From NCBI RefSeq assembly GCF_001426945.1, contig NZ_LMFS01000001.1:2934922-2998921 (forward strand): DNA of 64,000 bases, given 5' to 3'. Below are positions 43,612 to 51,920 of this stretch, piece by piece (the first letter of the stretch is position 1; each line of letters begins with the position of its first letter). The notes under the pieces are model-generated. The model had not been told where the DNA came from, ran no database searches, and saw only the letters and a program-made list of their open reading frames with translations. The DNA comes from Pseudolabrys sp. Root1462. Lineage in GTDB: Bacteria; Pseudomonadota; Alphaproteobacteria; Rhizobiales; Xanthobacteraceae. Both the position numbers and the translations under genes were made by a program.

Positions 43612-44922
43612 TTAGTAATGAGTTGGGCGTGCATTTTGTACTGGCTCCACAATCGGCAAGAAATAGGCAAGCCAAATGCTCATTATACTAGCCCGCCCGG
43701 CACCGATTAAGCCGAGCAAAGCAATAGCGAGGACCGGATCATCATGCCACACGGTCAGTATCAGGCCTGCAATGGTCATTGCCACGAGGTTCGCCGACAA
43801 GAGCGCGCCCTGGCGCCCTGCCACTGTCGCGATATCGATCAAGGGGGCTGTTGCGGCAATGCTCGCTTGGAAAAAAGCGACAACGGGTAGGACCGTTAGG
43901 GCGAAATGCCAAGCGGGAACCAGTCGCGTTACGTTTAAGGTCAGGCCACCAATGGATATGGAGCCGAAAACCACGAGCGCAATTATCGCGGGCAGGATGA
44001 ATGTTCTACCTCTCAATCCGTTGCCACCGTGCTTTCTATGATCAGCTACTTCTTTCATAATGATGGGGCCGATTGACGAACTCGTCATCGCGGTAGGCAT
44101 GTCAAGTATGCGAAAGAGGAGCGCGAGCGTGCCCGATAGCGTGGGGTTCGCAAAAGTCGGCAGCAGTAGTATTGGAGCAATCGCAAATAGAAAGGCGGAA
44201 CTTGCTGCCGCCATGTTGAGTGTTGGTAGTCTGGAGTTGGCAAGGGCCAACCGTGCAATTCTCCTTGGTTCCATCAATTGCAGGGTGTCCGCAAAGGCGC
44301 GCCGCTCGCACCAAGCAACGCCGGCCGCCGCCACTAGCTGGCCGACCAGATCCGACGCTGCGAATGCAATGAAGGGATCGGTTTCTCGTTGTAGTAAGAA
44401 GACTAGAGTGAACGGTTGTGCGACCGCATGCGGAATGAGAAATTTAATGACTCTGTTGTAGCCGTTCTGAGTTGCAAATGTGAGCCCGAGGCGCAGCCAT
44501 GCCCTCGCGAATAGAGAAGCCGGAAATAGGATCAGGGCCAGCTTGGTGGACTCCGACCAGAGTAGGCAGCCAGCCGTGAATGCAATTGTAATGGCACAAG
44601 CCGCAGCACAGACTGCCAAATGGACGGCATCTTTGCGTGCGCCTCTATCGGCGGCTGTCAATATCAAAAACTCGTAGCGACCGAACACGCAAATGGAGGC
44701 TATGCTCAGCAAAGCAAGATATGCACCAACATTGGCAAAAAGCTGAACTGGACAGAGCCACAGTGCGGTCAAGAGGCCAGCCGCTGAGAGTGCTCGAAGA
44801 AGTAGCAACTGCCACGCCACCCAAGAAATTCTCCCGAGCAGACCAGTAAGAGTGGACAGCCCATCGTCTAATGGCTTGTCTACGATCAGGTCAAATTGTG
44901 AGGCGTATGCTGCGCGTTTCAT
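43612..44922 (-). CDS. Polysaccharide flippase (Wzx-like), oligosaccharide transporter family
   Basis: A 436-residue membrane protein with about 12 hydrophobic segments, beginning MKRAAYASQFDLIVDKP at the ATG at 44922. A TTG at 44955 is also in frame. The pattern of paired helices with a long central hydrophobic stretch (around SAFLFAIAPILLLPTF) fits the MOP/PST superfamily that flips lipid-linked sugar units. It is in the same region as a KpsMT-like ABC exporter, so both kinds of export are coded here. It is separated from the rest by the IS element and is the last recognisable polysaccharide gene. Confidence 0.75.
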   Translation of the reverse strand: MKRAAYASQFDLIVDKPLDDGLSTLTGLLGRISWVAWQLLLLRALSAAGLLTALWLCPVQLFANVGAYLALLSIASICVFGRYEFLILTAADRGARKDAVHLAVCAAACAITIAFTAGCLLWSESTKLALILFPASLFARAWLRLGLTFATQNGYNRVIKFLIPHAVAQPFTLVFLLQRETDPFIAFAASDLVGQLVAAAGVAWCERRAFADTLQLMEPRRIARLALANSRLPTLNMAAASSAFLFAIAPILLLPTFANPTLSGTLALLFRILDMPTAMTSSSIGPIIMKEVADHRKHGGNGLRGRTFILPAIIALVVFGSISIGGLTLNVTRLVPAWHFALTVLPVVAFFQASIAATAPLIDIATVAGRQGALLSANLVAMTIAGLILTVWHDDPVLAIALLGLIGAGRASIMSIWLAYFLPIVEPVQNARPTHY

Positions 44923-45163
44923 ATATGCCCATACGTGGCTGATAAAACGCACCAACAGTTCGGCAGAGCTGACAGATAATCGGTTAATAAGCGGTTAACG
45001 ATTTCGTTGGCGTCTTTGTGACCCACCCAGATTTTTTTGAATTGGATGTTCTGAAACCGAACATGCATCGTCGGCGAGCGGAGTTTCTCGGCTCTTAACC
45101 TTCGATCACCGGTCAACCGAAACGGAAATCGCCAACTTAGTCCGTTCAGAAACGCTTGGCAGG

Positions 45164-45412
45164 TCATTTCCTAGTTCGCACCCCCGCTCCGCCGCCATTC
45201 TCCGCGATAAATTCGACTCCAGACGCCTCGAGCGTTCGGCGCAGAGCGTCGACTGTGACTTTTGAAACCGGACGTCGCGTCTTTTCAAAATCGACCACAG
45301 TTGAAAGGCCCAAACCGGCTTTCTGAGCGAGCGACGGCTGGGTCATGCCCAGCAGCGCCCTAGCCGCACGGCATTGTCCCGGCGTGATAAGATCAACATT
45401 TTTTGTTGACAT
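45164..45412 (-). CDS. XRE-family helix-turn-helix transcriptional regulator
   Basis: An 82-residue protein. GQCRAARALLGMTQPSLAQKAGLGLSTVVDFEKTRR is a compact Cro/C1-type HTH, with the rest forming a short helix (VTVDALRRTLEASGVEF) typical of small regulators of mobile elements. The upstream region contains CAACAT (45394-45399) and ATGTTG (45429-45434) arms in inverted orientation, which may be an operator. It is divergent from the Gp157-like gene, so it probably controls the element next to it. The product is small and acidic at its C-terminal half. Confidence 0.85.
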   Translation of the reverse strand: MSTKNVDLITPGQCRAARALLGMTQPSLAQKAGLGLSTVVDFEKTRRPVSKVTVDALRRTLEASGVEFIAENGGGAGVRTRK

Positions 45413-45551
45413 GAGCTATCAATATAATATGTTGAAGACGATTTTTACGTGCCCGCTTCAATAACTGCAATGGCGTGGGCCGTATTGCCAAATCAAGCGA
45501 CCCTCCACAGGCGGCACTATTTTGACGCCACTAATTTCGAACGGGCCTCCT

Positions 45552-46049
45552 ATGAACCTCCAATTCGCCTCGATCCACTACCGAGTTATCCGCGACCGGG
45601 TCCGGGAACTCGACCCTGCCATCGATGAGCAGACCTTGGCCGACACCGTCGAAGGCCTCACCGACCTCCACGAGATCGTCCAGGCGGTGATCCGCTCGGC
45701 CTTGTCTGACGAGGCCCTGGCGCGCGGCTTGAAAAGCCGGATCGCCGAGATGGAAGATCGCCTCGACCGGCTGCAAGACCGGGCCTCCAAAAGGCGCCAG
45801 ATCGCCAAGGACGTCATGGTCGAGCTCGATCTTAAGAAGATCACGGCACCCGATTTTACGGTCTCGGTTCGCCCCGGAATGCCGGCCCTCATGGTCATCG
45901 ACGAGACCGCCGTGCCGAAGACCTATTGGGAGCCCGGCCCACCGCGCCTGAAGCGCCAGGACCTGGCGCAGGACCTCAAGAATGGCGAGGAAGTGGCTGG
46001 GGCCACCCTGAGCAACCCCGAGCCAATCCTGACGGTGAGGACCAAGTGA
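45552..46049 (+). CDS. Siphovirus Gp157-like protein
   Basis: A 165-residue protein starting at the ATG at 45552. It is highly charged and mostly helical: the central stretch (about 55-90) looks like a coiled coil (RIAEMEDRLDRLQDRASKRR) and the end has TFTVSVRP-like residues, KTYWEPGPPRLKRQDLAQDLKNGEEVAGATL and LTVRTK. This matches the Gp157 family found in phage recombination modules. Its stop overlaps the Rad52 gene start by one base (TGATG). The function of the family is not established; a role with the annealing protein is inferred from the overlap. Confidence 0.8.
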   Translation: MNLQFASIHYRVIRDRVRELDPAIDEQTLADTVEGLTDLHEIVQAVIRSALSDEALARGLKSRIAEMEDRLDRLQDRASKRRQIAKDVMVELDLKKITAPDFTVSVRPGMPALMVIDETAVPKTYWEPGPPRLKRQDLAQDLKNGEEVAGATLSNPEPILTVRTK

Positions 46050-47041
46050 TGGCGTTCTCGGTCAAGCAGCTCCAGGAGCTCAAGAAGGACGTCGACCCCC
46101 GGCACCTGCGCAGCCGGGAGGTCAATGGCCGCGAGCTGACCTATATCGAAGGCTGGCACGCTATGGCGGAGGCCAACCGGATCTTCGGCTATGACGGCTG
46201 GAACCGGGAGACAGTCGACTCCAAATGCGTCCTGAGCCGCGAGAACCGCGGCCCAAGCCATGTAACTGTTTACACGGCTAAGGTCCGTATCACGGTGCGG
46301 GCAAAGGACCAGGTCATCGTGCGTGAGGGCCATGGCACCGGCGAAGGCCGGGGCTCCAGTCTTGGGGAAGCTCACGATTTTGGGCTCAAGGCGGCCGAGA
46401 CGGATGCCACCAAACGCGCTCTGGCGACCTTCGGCAAGCCGTTCGGTCTCGGCCTTTACAGCGGCCTGACAACGCCGGCCCGCCAAAAGACGCCCGCCAC
46501 GATCGGCGCCGAGGGGCCACTGAACCCATCTGCGGCCCTCCCCCCGGACGACACAACGCCCATTCCCCGGCCCTCGCGCTACTACGGCCGCTCCCAGGAC
46601 GTGGTCACCCGTGATCGCCGGCATGCGAGCCGTCAGCCCAGCGGCATGCCCGCCACTGACACGCCGTTAGCACCGGCGGATGCCGAGCCACCTGAGGCAA
46701 CTCCGGGCAAGATCGACAAAAACGTCCTGACGATCGGCGCCCCGCGTCGGCACCGCGATAAGGGCCACCTACGATTTGTCGCCTCGCATCCTTGCCTGAT
46801 CTGCGGCCGCCAGCCTGCCGACGCCCATCACATCCAGTTCGCCCAGCCGCGAGCTCTCGGACTTAAAGTCAGCGATGAATACACCGTGCCGTTGTGCCGC
46901 CTTCACCACCGCGAACTGCATCAGGCTGGCAACGAAAAGGCTTGGTGGGAGAGGCGCAACTTGCAGCCACTTGAGACAGCAGAACAGCTCTGGAAGGAAA
47001 GCCGAGCGAAAGTTTTCCCGGCCATCGGCGGAGGCTCCTAA
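46049..47041 (+). CDS. Rad52-type single-strand annealing protein with C-terminal HNH-like domain
   Basis: A 330-residue protein from the ATG at 46049, with GAGG about 8 bases upstream. Residues about 1-160 are a Rad52/Rad22-type annealing domain (VDPRHLRSREVNGRELTYIEGW, GTGEGRGSSLGEAHDFGLKAAETDATKRAL). A proline-rich linker follows. Residues about 249-301 form a compact zinc-like domain (CLICGRQPADAHHI, VPLCRLHHRELH) resembling DUF968/HNH nucleases. The combination could cut and anneal DNA during phage-type recombination or repair. The longer open frame back to 45926 overlaps the Gp157 gene and is rejected. Confidence 0.85.
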   Translation: MAFSVKQLQELKKDVDPRHLRSREVNGRELTYIEGWHAMAEANRIFGYDGWNRETVDSKCVLSRENRGPSHVTVYTAKVRITVRAKDQVIVREGHGTGEGRGSSLGEAHDFGLKAAETDATKRALATFGKPFGLGLYSGLTTPARQKTPATIGAEGPLNPSAALPPDDTTPIPRPSRYYGRSQDVVTRDRRHASRQPSGMPATDTPLAPADAEPPEATPGKIDKNVLTIGAPRRHRDKGHLRFVASHPCLICGRQPADAHHIQFAQPRALGLKVSDEYTVPLCRLHHRELHQAGNEKAWWERRNLQPLETAEQLWKESRAKVFPAIGGGS

Positions 47042-47160
47042 AGCCATCCAGCCTTTGCAGCCCCTAACCCGAAAACGGTCTTCAGCCCTATCCGAGCAGG
47101 CCTGAGCTTAATAGGCAGCAGTCTTAGCCGCCGACAGTCTCGCACAAAGCCACCCAAGTC

Positions 47161-48129
47161 ATGAGCGACCAAGAAATTTCCTGGCTAACCCTTGCTCTGC
47201 GCAGTCGCGAAACATCGAAATGGAAGCTGGATTTGGCATTCCTCCTATCACGCGACGAGGTCCGCGCAACCATCGCTGCGCGAATACGAGACAATGCCGA
47301 AGCCCGCTGGATCGCACGTTCGGTTCATGCTTCGGGGCGCACATTTAGAGAGAAAGACATGGAGCACTACGCGCTTCAAAGAGGCTGGCACCCTCAAGGT
47401 AAATTCTGGGTACCGATCGAAGAGCCGCTATCTCTACCTTCGCCTAACGGCGTCAAGAATGCCGAGGTCACCTTCAAACTCAAAAGCATCTTGTTTGGGT
47501 CAATTGCTATCGAGGTGACAGCAGGCGGCGCGCGCCTAGATCTAGTTCTTGATGATGTCCGCGACTATCCGATCACCTTTGCGCGGTTCGTCCAAGTCTT
47601 GACGGCGGGTGGCCTGCCACATGCTGCAATGACCGACGAGACGTGGTGCGACATCGTGATCAACGATGGCCCAGAGCCCGATCAATGCCGGCTCTTGATC
47701 GATAATACGTATCCGGGGCGAGAAGCGTGTATCGACACATTTACCGACAGGAAGAGACTGGTTGACGCGTTCCGCAAGCTCGCCTGGGAAATAGGTGACC
47801 ACCCCTATTTTGCACACCATTTCCTGTACCACGGCTTGCCGATCGACGAGTACACGCGGGTGGCAGAAGCTCATGACAAAGACTGGGCAGCCGGCCTCCA
47901 GCAGGGCATCTATCCAGACGATATCGACGTCGAAGATGCGCTCCTTGCCTCTCGAATTGTGGAAGGCCTCACATTACCAGCCGACTGGGACGACGAAACG
48001 GCAAGATTTCGTAAGATGATGCGATCACTCGAAATCCCACCGGACTGGCAACTTAGGTTCGGATTACGTGCAATCGTCACAATAGAGGAGGTCGCTTACC
48101 TCATTGAACCGCCGAATCGTGCCGCTTAG
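47161..48129 (+). CDS. Hypothetical protein, 322 residues
   Basis: No family recognised. The protein is acidic, with a central stretch rich in hydrophobic strands (IAIEVTAGGARLDLVLDDVRDYPITFARF) and an aromatic DHPYFAHHFLYHGLP segment. No signal peptide or membrane segment is evident. The ATG at 47161 opens the frame, and the codon use looks normal for the window, so it is probably real. It stands alone between Rad52 and the PilZ gene, with 119 bases upstream. Confidence 0.7.
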   Translation: MSDQEISWLTLALRSRETSKWKLDLAFLLSRDEVRATIAARIRDNAEARWIARSVHASGRTFREKDMEHYALQRGWHPQGKFWVPIEEPLSLPSPNGVKNAEVTFKLKSILFGSIAIEVTAGGARLDLVLDDVRDYPITFARFVQVLTAGGLPHAAMTDETWCDIVINDGPEPDQCRLLIDNTYPGREACIDTFTDRKRLVDAFRKLAWEIGDHPYFAHHFLYHGLPIDEYTRVAEAHDKDWAAGLQQGIYPDDIDVEDALLASRIVEGLTLPADWDDETARFRKMMRSLEIPPDWQLRFGLRAIVTIEEVAYLIEPPNRAA

Positions 48130-48392
48130 AATGCACAATTACTCGGAGGTTTGCGCTGCAAGCCGGCGAGTTGGGCATGCGCGCCGGGCCTTAGCGACCG
48201 CCCCATTAGGCTTCGCGCGCCGTAGGCCGCCGCCTACTCATTTTGAGCGACCGTGGCACGGTCAATTGGAGAGGTACCAATCGACGCACCGCCAAGCCCT
48301 CACTGGCAAGGCCGCTGCCGCGGTCCGATCTTGACCCACATCAGAGCCATCCGGCATTGAAGGCTCGCGTTGAGATGCCCTAATATTATCGT

Positions 48393-48650
48393 ATGGAAGA
48401 GCAAAGGCGAGTTTCACGGCAAAAAACAATAAAGGGCGCAACCATCTTTTGTGATGGTGTCGGAAACATCGACTGCGTGGTACGCAACCTGTCTAAGGTC
48501 GGCGCATGCCTTGAGATCAGTGGTCCTACACGTCCCCAAAGCCCGTTCTCGCTAATAATTCGTCCCGAAGCAATTCGCCGCACCTGTGAGATTGTGTGGC
48601 AAAAAGGCGACCGGATAGGCGTCAAATTTGTGCAGACGGCAACCCATTAA
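48393..48650 (+). CDS. PilZ domain protein
   Basis: An 85-residue single-domain PilZ protein. RRVSRQ at the N terminus and NLSKVGACLEI (D/NxSxxG) are the two c-di-GMP-binding motifs. PilZ proteins sense c-di-GMP and often regulate motility or polysaccharide. Finding one inside the island is not expected of a mobile element, so it may be an adapted passenger. It is 20 bases upstream of the next small gene on the same strand. Confidence 0.85.
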   Translation: MEEQRRVSRQKTIKGATIFCDGVGNIDCVVRNLSKVGACLEISGPTRPQSPFSLIIRPEAIRRTCEIVWQKGDRIGVKFVQTATH

Positions 48651-48670
48651 TCACCTGCGAGTCAAACACC

Positions 48671-48967
48671 ATGCAGACAAGCCAACCGATCGGACCGCCA
48701 GCCGTTTCCGATCCACATAAAATAGCAGAGACGTTCGTCAATGGGCCTATCAGCCTCAATATTGTAAATGGGCTGGCTACGCTCACGCTCACCACAATAC
48801 GTCCAGATCTCCATCAGGCGATGAGTGGCTCCCAAGTCAGCAATTACGACGCCATCGTATCGGCGCGACTTGTAATGCCACTCAATATGCTGGTCGAGAT
48901 TAAGCAGCTGTTGGCGCGCTCGTTGCAAGAGCAACATCTTGCGACAGGTTCGGCGCGCACCCAGTGA
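48671..48967 (+). CDS. Hypothetical protein, 98 residues
   Basis: A small protein beginning MQTSQPIGPPAVSDPHKI at the ATG at 48671. It includes FVNGPISLNIVNGLATLTLTTIRPD and a helical end (VEIKQLLARSLQEQ). No family recognised. The position 20 bases after the PilZ gene suggests a shared transcript. The frame could extend upstream to 48596 but that would overlap PilZ, so it is rejected. Confidence 0.6.
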   Translation: MQTSQPIGPPAVSDPHKIAETFVNGPISLNIVNGLATLTLTTIRPDLHQAMSGSQVSNYDAIVSARLVMPLNMLVEIKQLLARSLQEQHLATGSARTQ

Positions 48968-49102
48968 GGACCGCCGCCGAGTCGAAATCCGGAACGACCT
49001 ACTCACGACCATCGCGCCAACTCAGAATCCTTAAGCGAGAAGCCAAGATTCGAGCCGCTCCGCAGGGATCCCACAACTGGAAGCGCGCCCGCGCATTGCG
49101 TT

Positions 49103-49660
49103 CTACTTTGGCCAGTCCTCCAATGTTTTTTCTTCGCCCGGCCGGAGAGGCACCGGGCGGAAACGATGTGTCCGCATTTCACCCATCTGACGAAGCAGCG
49201 CGGCCAAATCGGTTTCCTGCATTTGCTGGCCGGACAGGATGTACTTGATGGCTTCCAAACTGGGAGGCATTTCCGTTTTCGTGGTGATTTTCTTTCGTTT
49301 GCCGCCTTCAATGACGATCTTTTGTTCCGTCCGAACGTAACCATTTGCCAGTTCAAACAAGTGGTCCCTAAGACGCCTCATTCGGGCGGCCTCATTATCT
49401 GCACACGCCTGCGCAAATTCCTTGAACTGGTTCTGCCAGACCGCCAAAGTTTCCAGCGATACTTCAAGTGCCGCACAAAGCGCTCCGTCGGTCGCACCGC
49501 GGGACCGCAGGGCTCGCGCGAGCTCGGCGCATTTCGGGGAGTAGGTATCGCTCGGATACAGCGAAGCGGTGGCTGCCTGAGGATTGCTCGTAACAGGGAC
49601 CGTATCAGCCGGCGTCTCAGTTTTAATTTTAGGGCCTGCTTCCGCGCCAGACCGACTCAT
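49103..49660 (-). CDS. Terminase-small-subunit-like HTH protein (copy 1)
   Basis: A 185-residue protein. The ATG at 49660 has TAGGAG about 7 bases upstream. The central part has a helix-turn-helix-like pattern (GATDGALCAALEVSLETLAVWQNQF) as in small terminases, and the C-terminal stretch TDLAALLRQMGEMR is repeated in the copy at 51921. Such proteins bind DNA and recruit the packaging motor. Without a large terminase nearby its role could also be as a DNA-binding regulator. The sequence upstream of its start is duplicated at 52487. Confidence 0.7.
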   Translation of the reverse strand: MSRSGAEAGPKIKTETPADTVPVTSNPQAATASLYPSDTYSPKCAELARALRSRGATDGALCAALEVSLETLAVWQNQFKEFAQACADNEAARMRRLRDHLFELANGYVRTEQKIVIEGGKRKKITTKTEMPPSLEAIKYILSGQQMQETDLAALLRQMGEMRTHRFRPVPLRPGEEKTLEDWPK

Positions 49661-49677
49661 AGTGCGCTCCTAAAAGG

Positions 49678-49786
49678 GGATCGCACGTCTTGCGCGATGG
49701 GCTACGACGCGAAGTCGCTTATCGAGATTAAAGAACGTTATAGCCGAGCAAAACGGCTTCGATTGTAAACTATTGCAAATTCCACA
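49678..49786. repeat. Duplicated upstream sequence, copy 1
   Basis: About 109 bases directly upstream of the 49103-49660 gene. They share GGATCGCACGTCTTGCGCGA, TACGACG, TCGAGA, GCCGAGCA and GATTGTAAACT-N-TTGCAAA-N-TCCACA with 52487-52593. A short plus-strand peptide frame (MGYDAKSLIEI..., 23 residues, 49697-49768) lies within it. It may be a shared control region or a remnant of a repeated unit. Confidence 0.85.
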
Positions 49787-49909
49787 GGTCATTCACGAGC
49801 AATTCACGCGCACATATTGGAGTTTGTTGCCGTGACGACCCCCTCTACAAGGAAGGGTACATTTCAGTGGAATGCCCGCTAGAGGCTACGAAAGGACCGG
49901 CACCATACT

Positions 49910-50233
49910 ATGGCAGATCCTAAGACCCTGAAAATCGAGCAGGAATTGTTGACCGCACGGGCCATTGCCGGAGGTCTGTTTGCCGTGCTGACAGATCTAA
50001 TGATCGCCCACGCGAGAGTGATCGGAACTTGTGCCGACGACGGCATCCTTCACGTCAGGGCGATAGCGGACGAAAGCCTCGCAAAGCTGGAAGCAGAGGT
50101 CCTTGAGCCGTCCGGTGACTTCGTCGATGCCGGCTCATCAATCCGCGCGAAGGTGAGCACCATTCTGGACGCCGCCGAGGCGAACGCAAGGCATGCGCTA
50201 GCCCTTCCCCCCACGTCCAACACTACGAATTAA
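49910..50233 (+). CDS. Hypothetical protein, 107 residues
   Basis: Small, alpha-helical acidic protein starting at the ATG at 49910. The segment LLTARAIAGGLFAVLTDLMIAHARVIG is moderately hydrophobic, followed by an Asp/Glu-rich helix. No family recognised. Ribosome site is weak (AAGGA about 15 bases upstream), so the start or the gene itself is moderately uncertain. Confidence 0.5.
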   Translation: MADPKTLKIEQELLTARAIAGGLFAVLTDLMIAHARVIGTCADDGILHVRAIADESLAKLEAEVLEPSGDFVDAGSSIRAKVSTILDAAEANARHALALPPTSNTTN

Positions 50234-50403
50234 GCCGATCAAATCATCGGCTCTGTCGCGCTTGGCTGCGCCGTGTGTGGCGGCCAACAGTCGATCGTGC
50301 ACAATCAATGCAGTGAGTCATGTTCCCGTTCAAACAAGTGAAATTGATCGGCCGATTTACTTCGGTCGCCAACGGAGCGCTTTACGAGCGTAGCGCTTAG
50401 CCG

Positions 50404-50511
50404 GCGTAACCAGCGTAACCAGCGTAACCAGCGTAACCAGCGCGACCAGCGCGACCAGCGCGACCAGCGTAACCAGCGTAACCAGCGTAACCAGCGTAAC
50501 CAGCGTAACCA
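50404..50511. repeat. Twelve-copy 9-bp tandem repeat (gcgtaacca / gcgcgacca)
   Basis: Twelve perfect 9-bp units in direct tandem array: four copies of gcgtaacca, then three of gcgcgacca, then five of gcgtaacca. It lies in a 387-base stretch without a convincing gene between the 107-residue and 241-residue genes. On the minus strand the units would encode Leu-Val-Thr and Leu-Val-Ala, but that frame runs antisense to the next gene. The rest of the interval shows no other recognisable feature. Confidence 0.95.
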
Positions 50512-50620
50512 GTTTATTCACAGCCTCTGTGGACAATAGGGAAAAGGCAAGCGCCAGGTCACAATTATTCGACTCAGTGATTTTCAACGTTTCCGAATCC
50601 GTTACGCCTTGAGATCCTCG

Positions 50621-51346
50621 ATGATCAAAAGGAGAAAAGATTTGGCTGGCTCGAAGCGACGGTCCCGCAAGAAGACGGCCATCAAGGACAACACCTTCGG
50701 CATGCCCACTCTCTTGAGAGGTGAGGATGCCAAGGCTCTCCACAAGCTCTCCGAGCGGATCAACAAAACGGTCAAACCGGCCGATGCCCTCGAAGAAATG
50801 TGGGTTGCGGACGTTGTCCACCTGCAGTGGGAACTGCAGCGCCTGCAGGAGAGCAAGGCTCAGCTCATCCACTTGAAGCACGAAGAAGGCATACGGGAGG
50901 TGCTGACTGCGCTCATCGGCGGGGTAAAAGCCGCAGGTCTCTTGGCCGGTCGTAAAGTGGGCCTGGACGATGCGCAACAGGATATCGAAAGACTCTTCAA
51001 TGCTGGCGAGGTGACCACGAAGACGATCGTCGCACAGACGATGGTCCTCTATCTGGATGAGATCGAACGTCTCGAGCGCATGATCTTGTCAGCTGAAGTT
51101 CGGCGCAACAACGCGATCCGTGAAGTTCGCTTCCATCGCGACGCTTTGGCGCGCAACCTGCGCCGCGCCTGCGAGGAAGTGGAAGACGGAGAGTTCACGG
51201 AGATCCCGGCCTCCCCCGAAGCTCATCCGACGACAGCGGCCGCCCAGAAGCAGATCGAGACGAAAGTCAGCTCCGGTAGTGTGAACGACCAGGGTCGCGA
51301 AGAGGATAGTGCCTCTGAGGCCGTCGAAAGCCGCGAGGACGATTAG
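50621..51346 (+). CDS. Hypothetical protein with basic N terminus and coiled-coil
   Basis: A 241-residue protein beginning MIKRRKDLAGSKRRSRKK (very basic), followed by helical region (LQWELQRLQESKAQLIHLKHEEG) and YLDEIERLERMILSAEVRRNN, likely a coiled coil. The acidic tail (EDSASEAVESREDD) runs to the stop. No family recognised. It shares a 1-base overlap (TAGTG) with the next gene, which suggests co-translation. The pair is of the kind seen near terminase-like genes in Bradyrhizobium-type genomes. Confidence 0.72.
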   Translation: MIKRRKDLAGSKRRSRKKTAIKDNTFGMPTLLRGEDAKALHKLSERINKTVKPADALEEMWVADVVHLQWELQRLQESKAQLIHLKHEEGIREVLTALIGGVKAAGLLAGRKVGLDDAQQDIERLFNAGEVTTKTIVAQTMVLYLDEIERLERMILSAEVRRNNAIREVRFHRDALARNLRRACEEVEDGEFTEIPASPEAHPTTAAAQKQIETKVSSGSVNDQGREEDSASEAVESREDD

Positions 51347-51876
51347 TGGCCGAGCGATCAGAGACCAACCGGACTAATGCCCAGGCCAGCACGGGCCCAA
51401 AGTCCGAATCCGGAAAGGTACGTGCCGCTCGCAATGCGCGGCAGCACGGTCTTTCGGTGCCGGCGGTTCTGGATCCCACCCTTGCGGACGAAATCAAAGA
51501 GCTTGCTCGCAAGTTCGCGGGACCCGACGCCAGCCCAGATCGGCATGAACTTGCCATAACGATTGCGGCCGCGCAGGTCGACCTCCTGCGCGTCCGGCAG
51601 ATCCGCCACCAGATGGTCTCGCTCGTTTTGAACGATCCCGACTATCAGACACCGACCAAGGCGATGTTGCGTCGCCAGTGGCTCGCCCGGCAGACGCCGA
51701 CGCGCCACTCCGGCGAAATCCAGCCTCGCGACCAGATCGACGGTATCTGCGATCCGACTCGGTTCGTTCGCACCCTCGGCGACCTCTCGTTGCGCCTGCG
51801 GACGCTCGATCGATATGAACAACGAGCGTTGTCCCGGCGGAAGCGGGCAGTTCGCGCCTTCGACGCTTGCCGCTAG
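51346..51876 (+). CDS. Hypothetical protein with STGPKSESGK...NARQHGL motif
   Basis: A 176-residue protein starting at GTG 51346. The N-terminal part NRTNAQASTGPKSESGKV followed by AARNARQHGLS is a recognisable conserved motif that I have seen in many uncharacterised proteins of Rhizobiales, usually near mobile elements. The rest is helical, rich in Arg and Leu. Function unknown. It overlaps the preceding gene's stop by one base and is convergent with the second terminase-like gene. Confidence 0.75.
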   Translation: MAERSETNRTNAQASTGPKSESGKVRAARNARQHGLSVPAVLDPTLADEIKELARKFAGPDASPDRHELAITIAAAQVDLLRVRQIRHQMVSLVLNDPDYQTPTKAMLRRQWLARQTPTRHSGEIQPRDQIDGICDPTRFVRTLGDLSLRLRTLDRYEQRALSRRKRAVRAFDACR

Positions 51877-51920
51877 AACCAAGGAAGCAATCAGGCATTA
51901 GACTTACGCGCGCACGAATT

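Noticed and set aside
48104-48334. Plus-strand frame of 76 codons after the 322-residue gene
   Set aside because: Composition is that of a shadow (Arg/His/Ala-rich), it overlaps the preceding gene end and has no ribosome site. I found no gene in 48130-48392.
50357-50977. Minus-strand frame of 206 codons with Leu-Val-Thr repeats
   Set aside because: It runs antisense to the 50621 gene and the repeat-encoded tail looks like a chance by-product of the 9-bp array. The array itself is reported separately.
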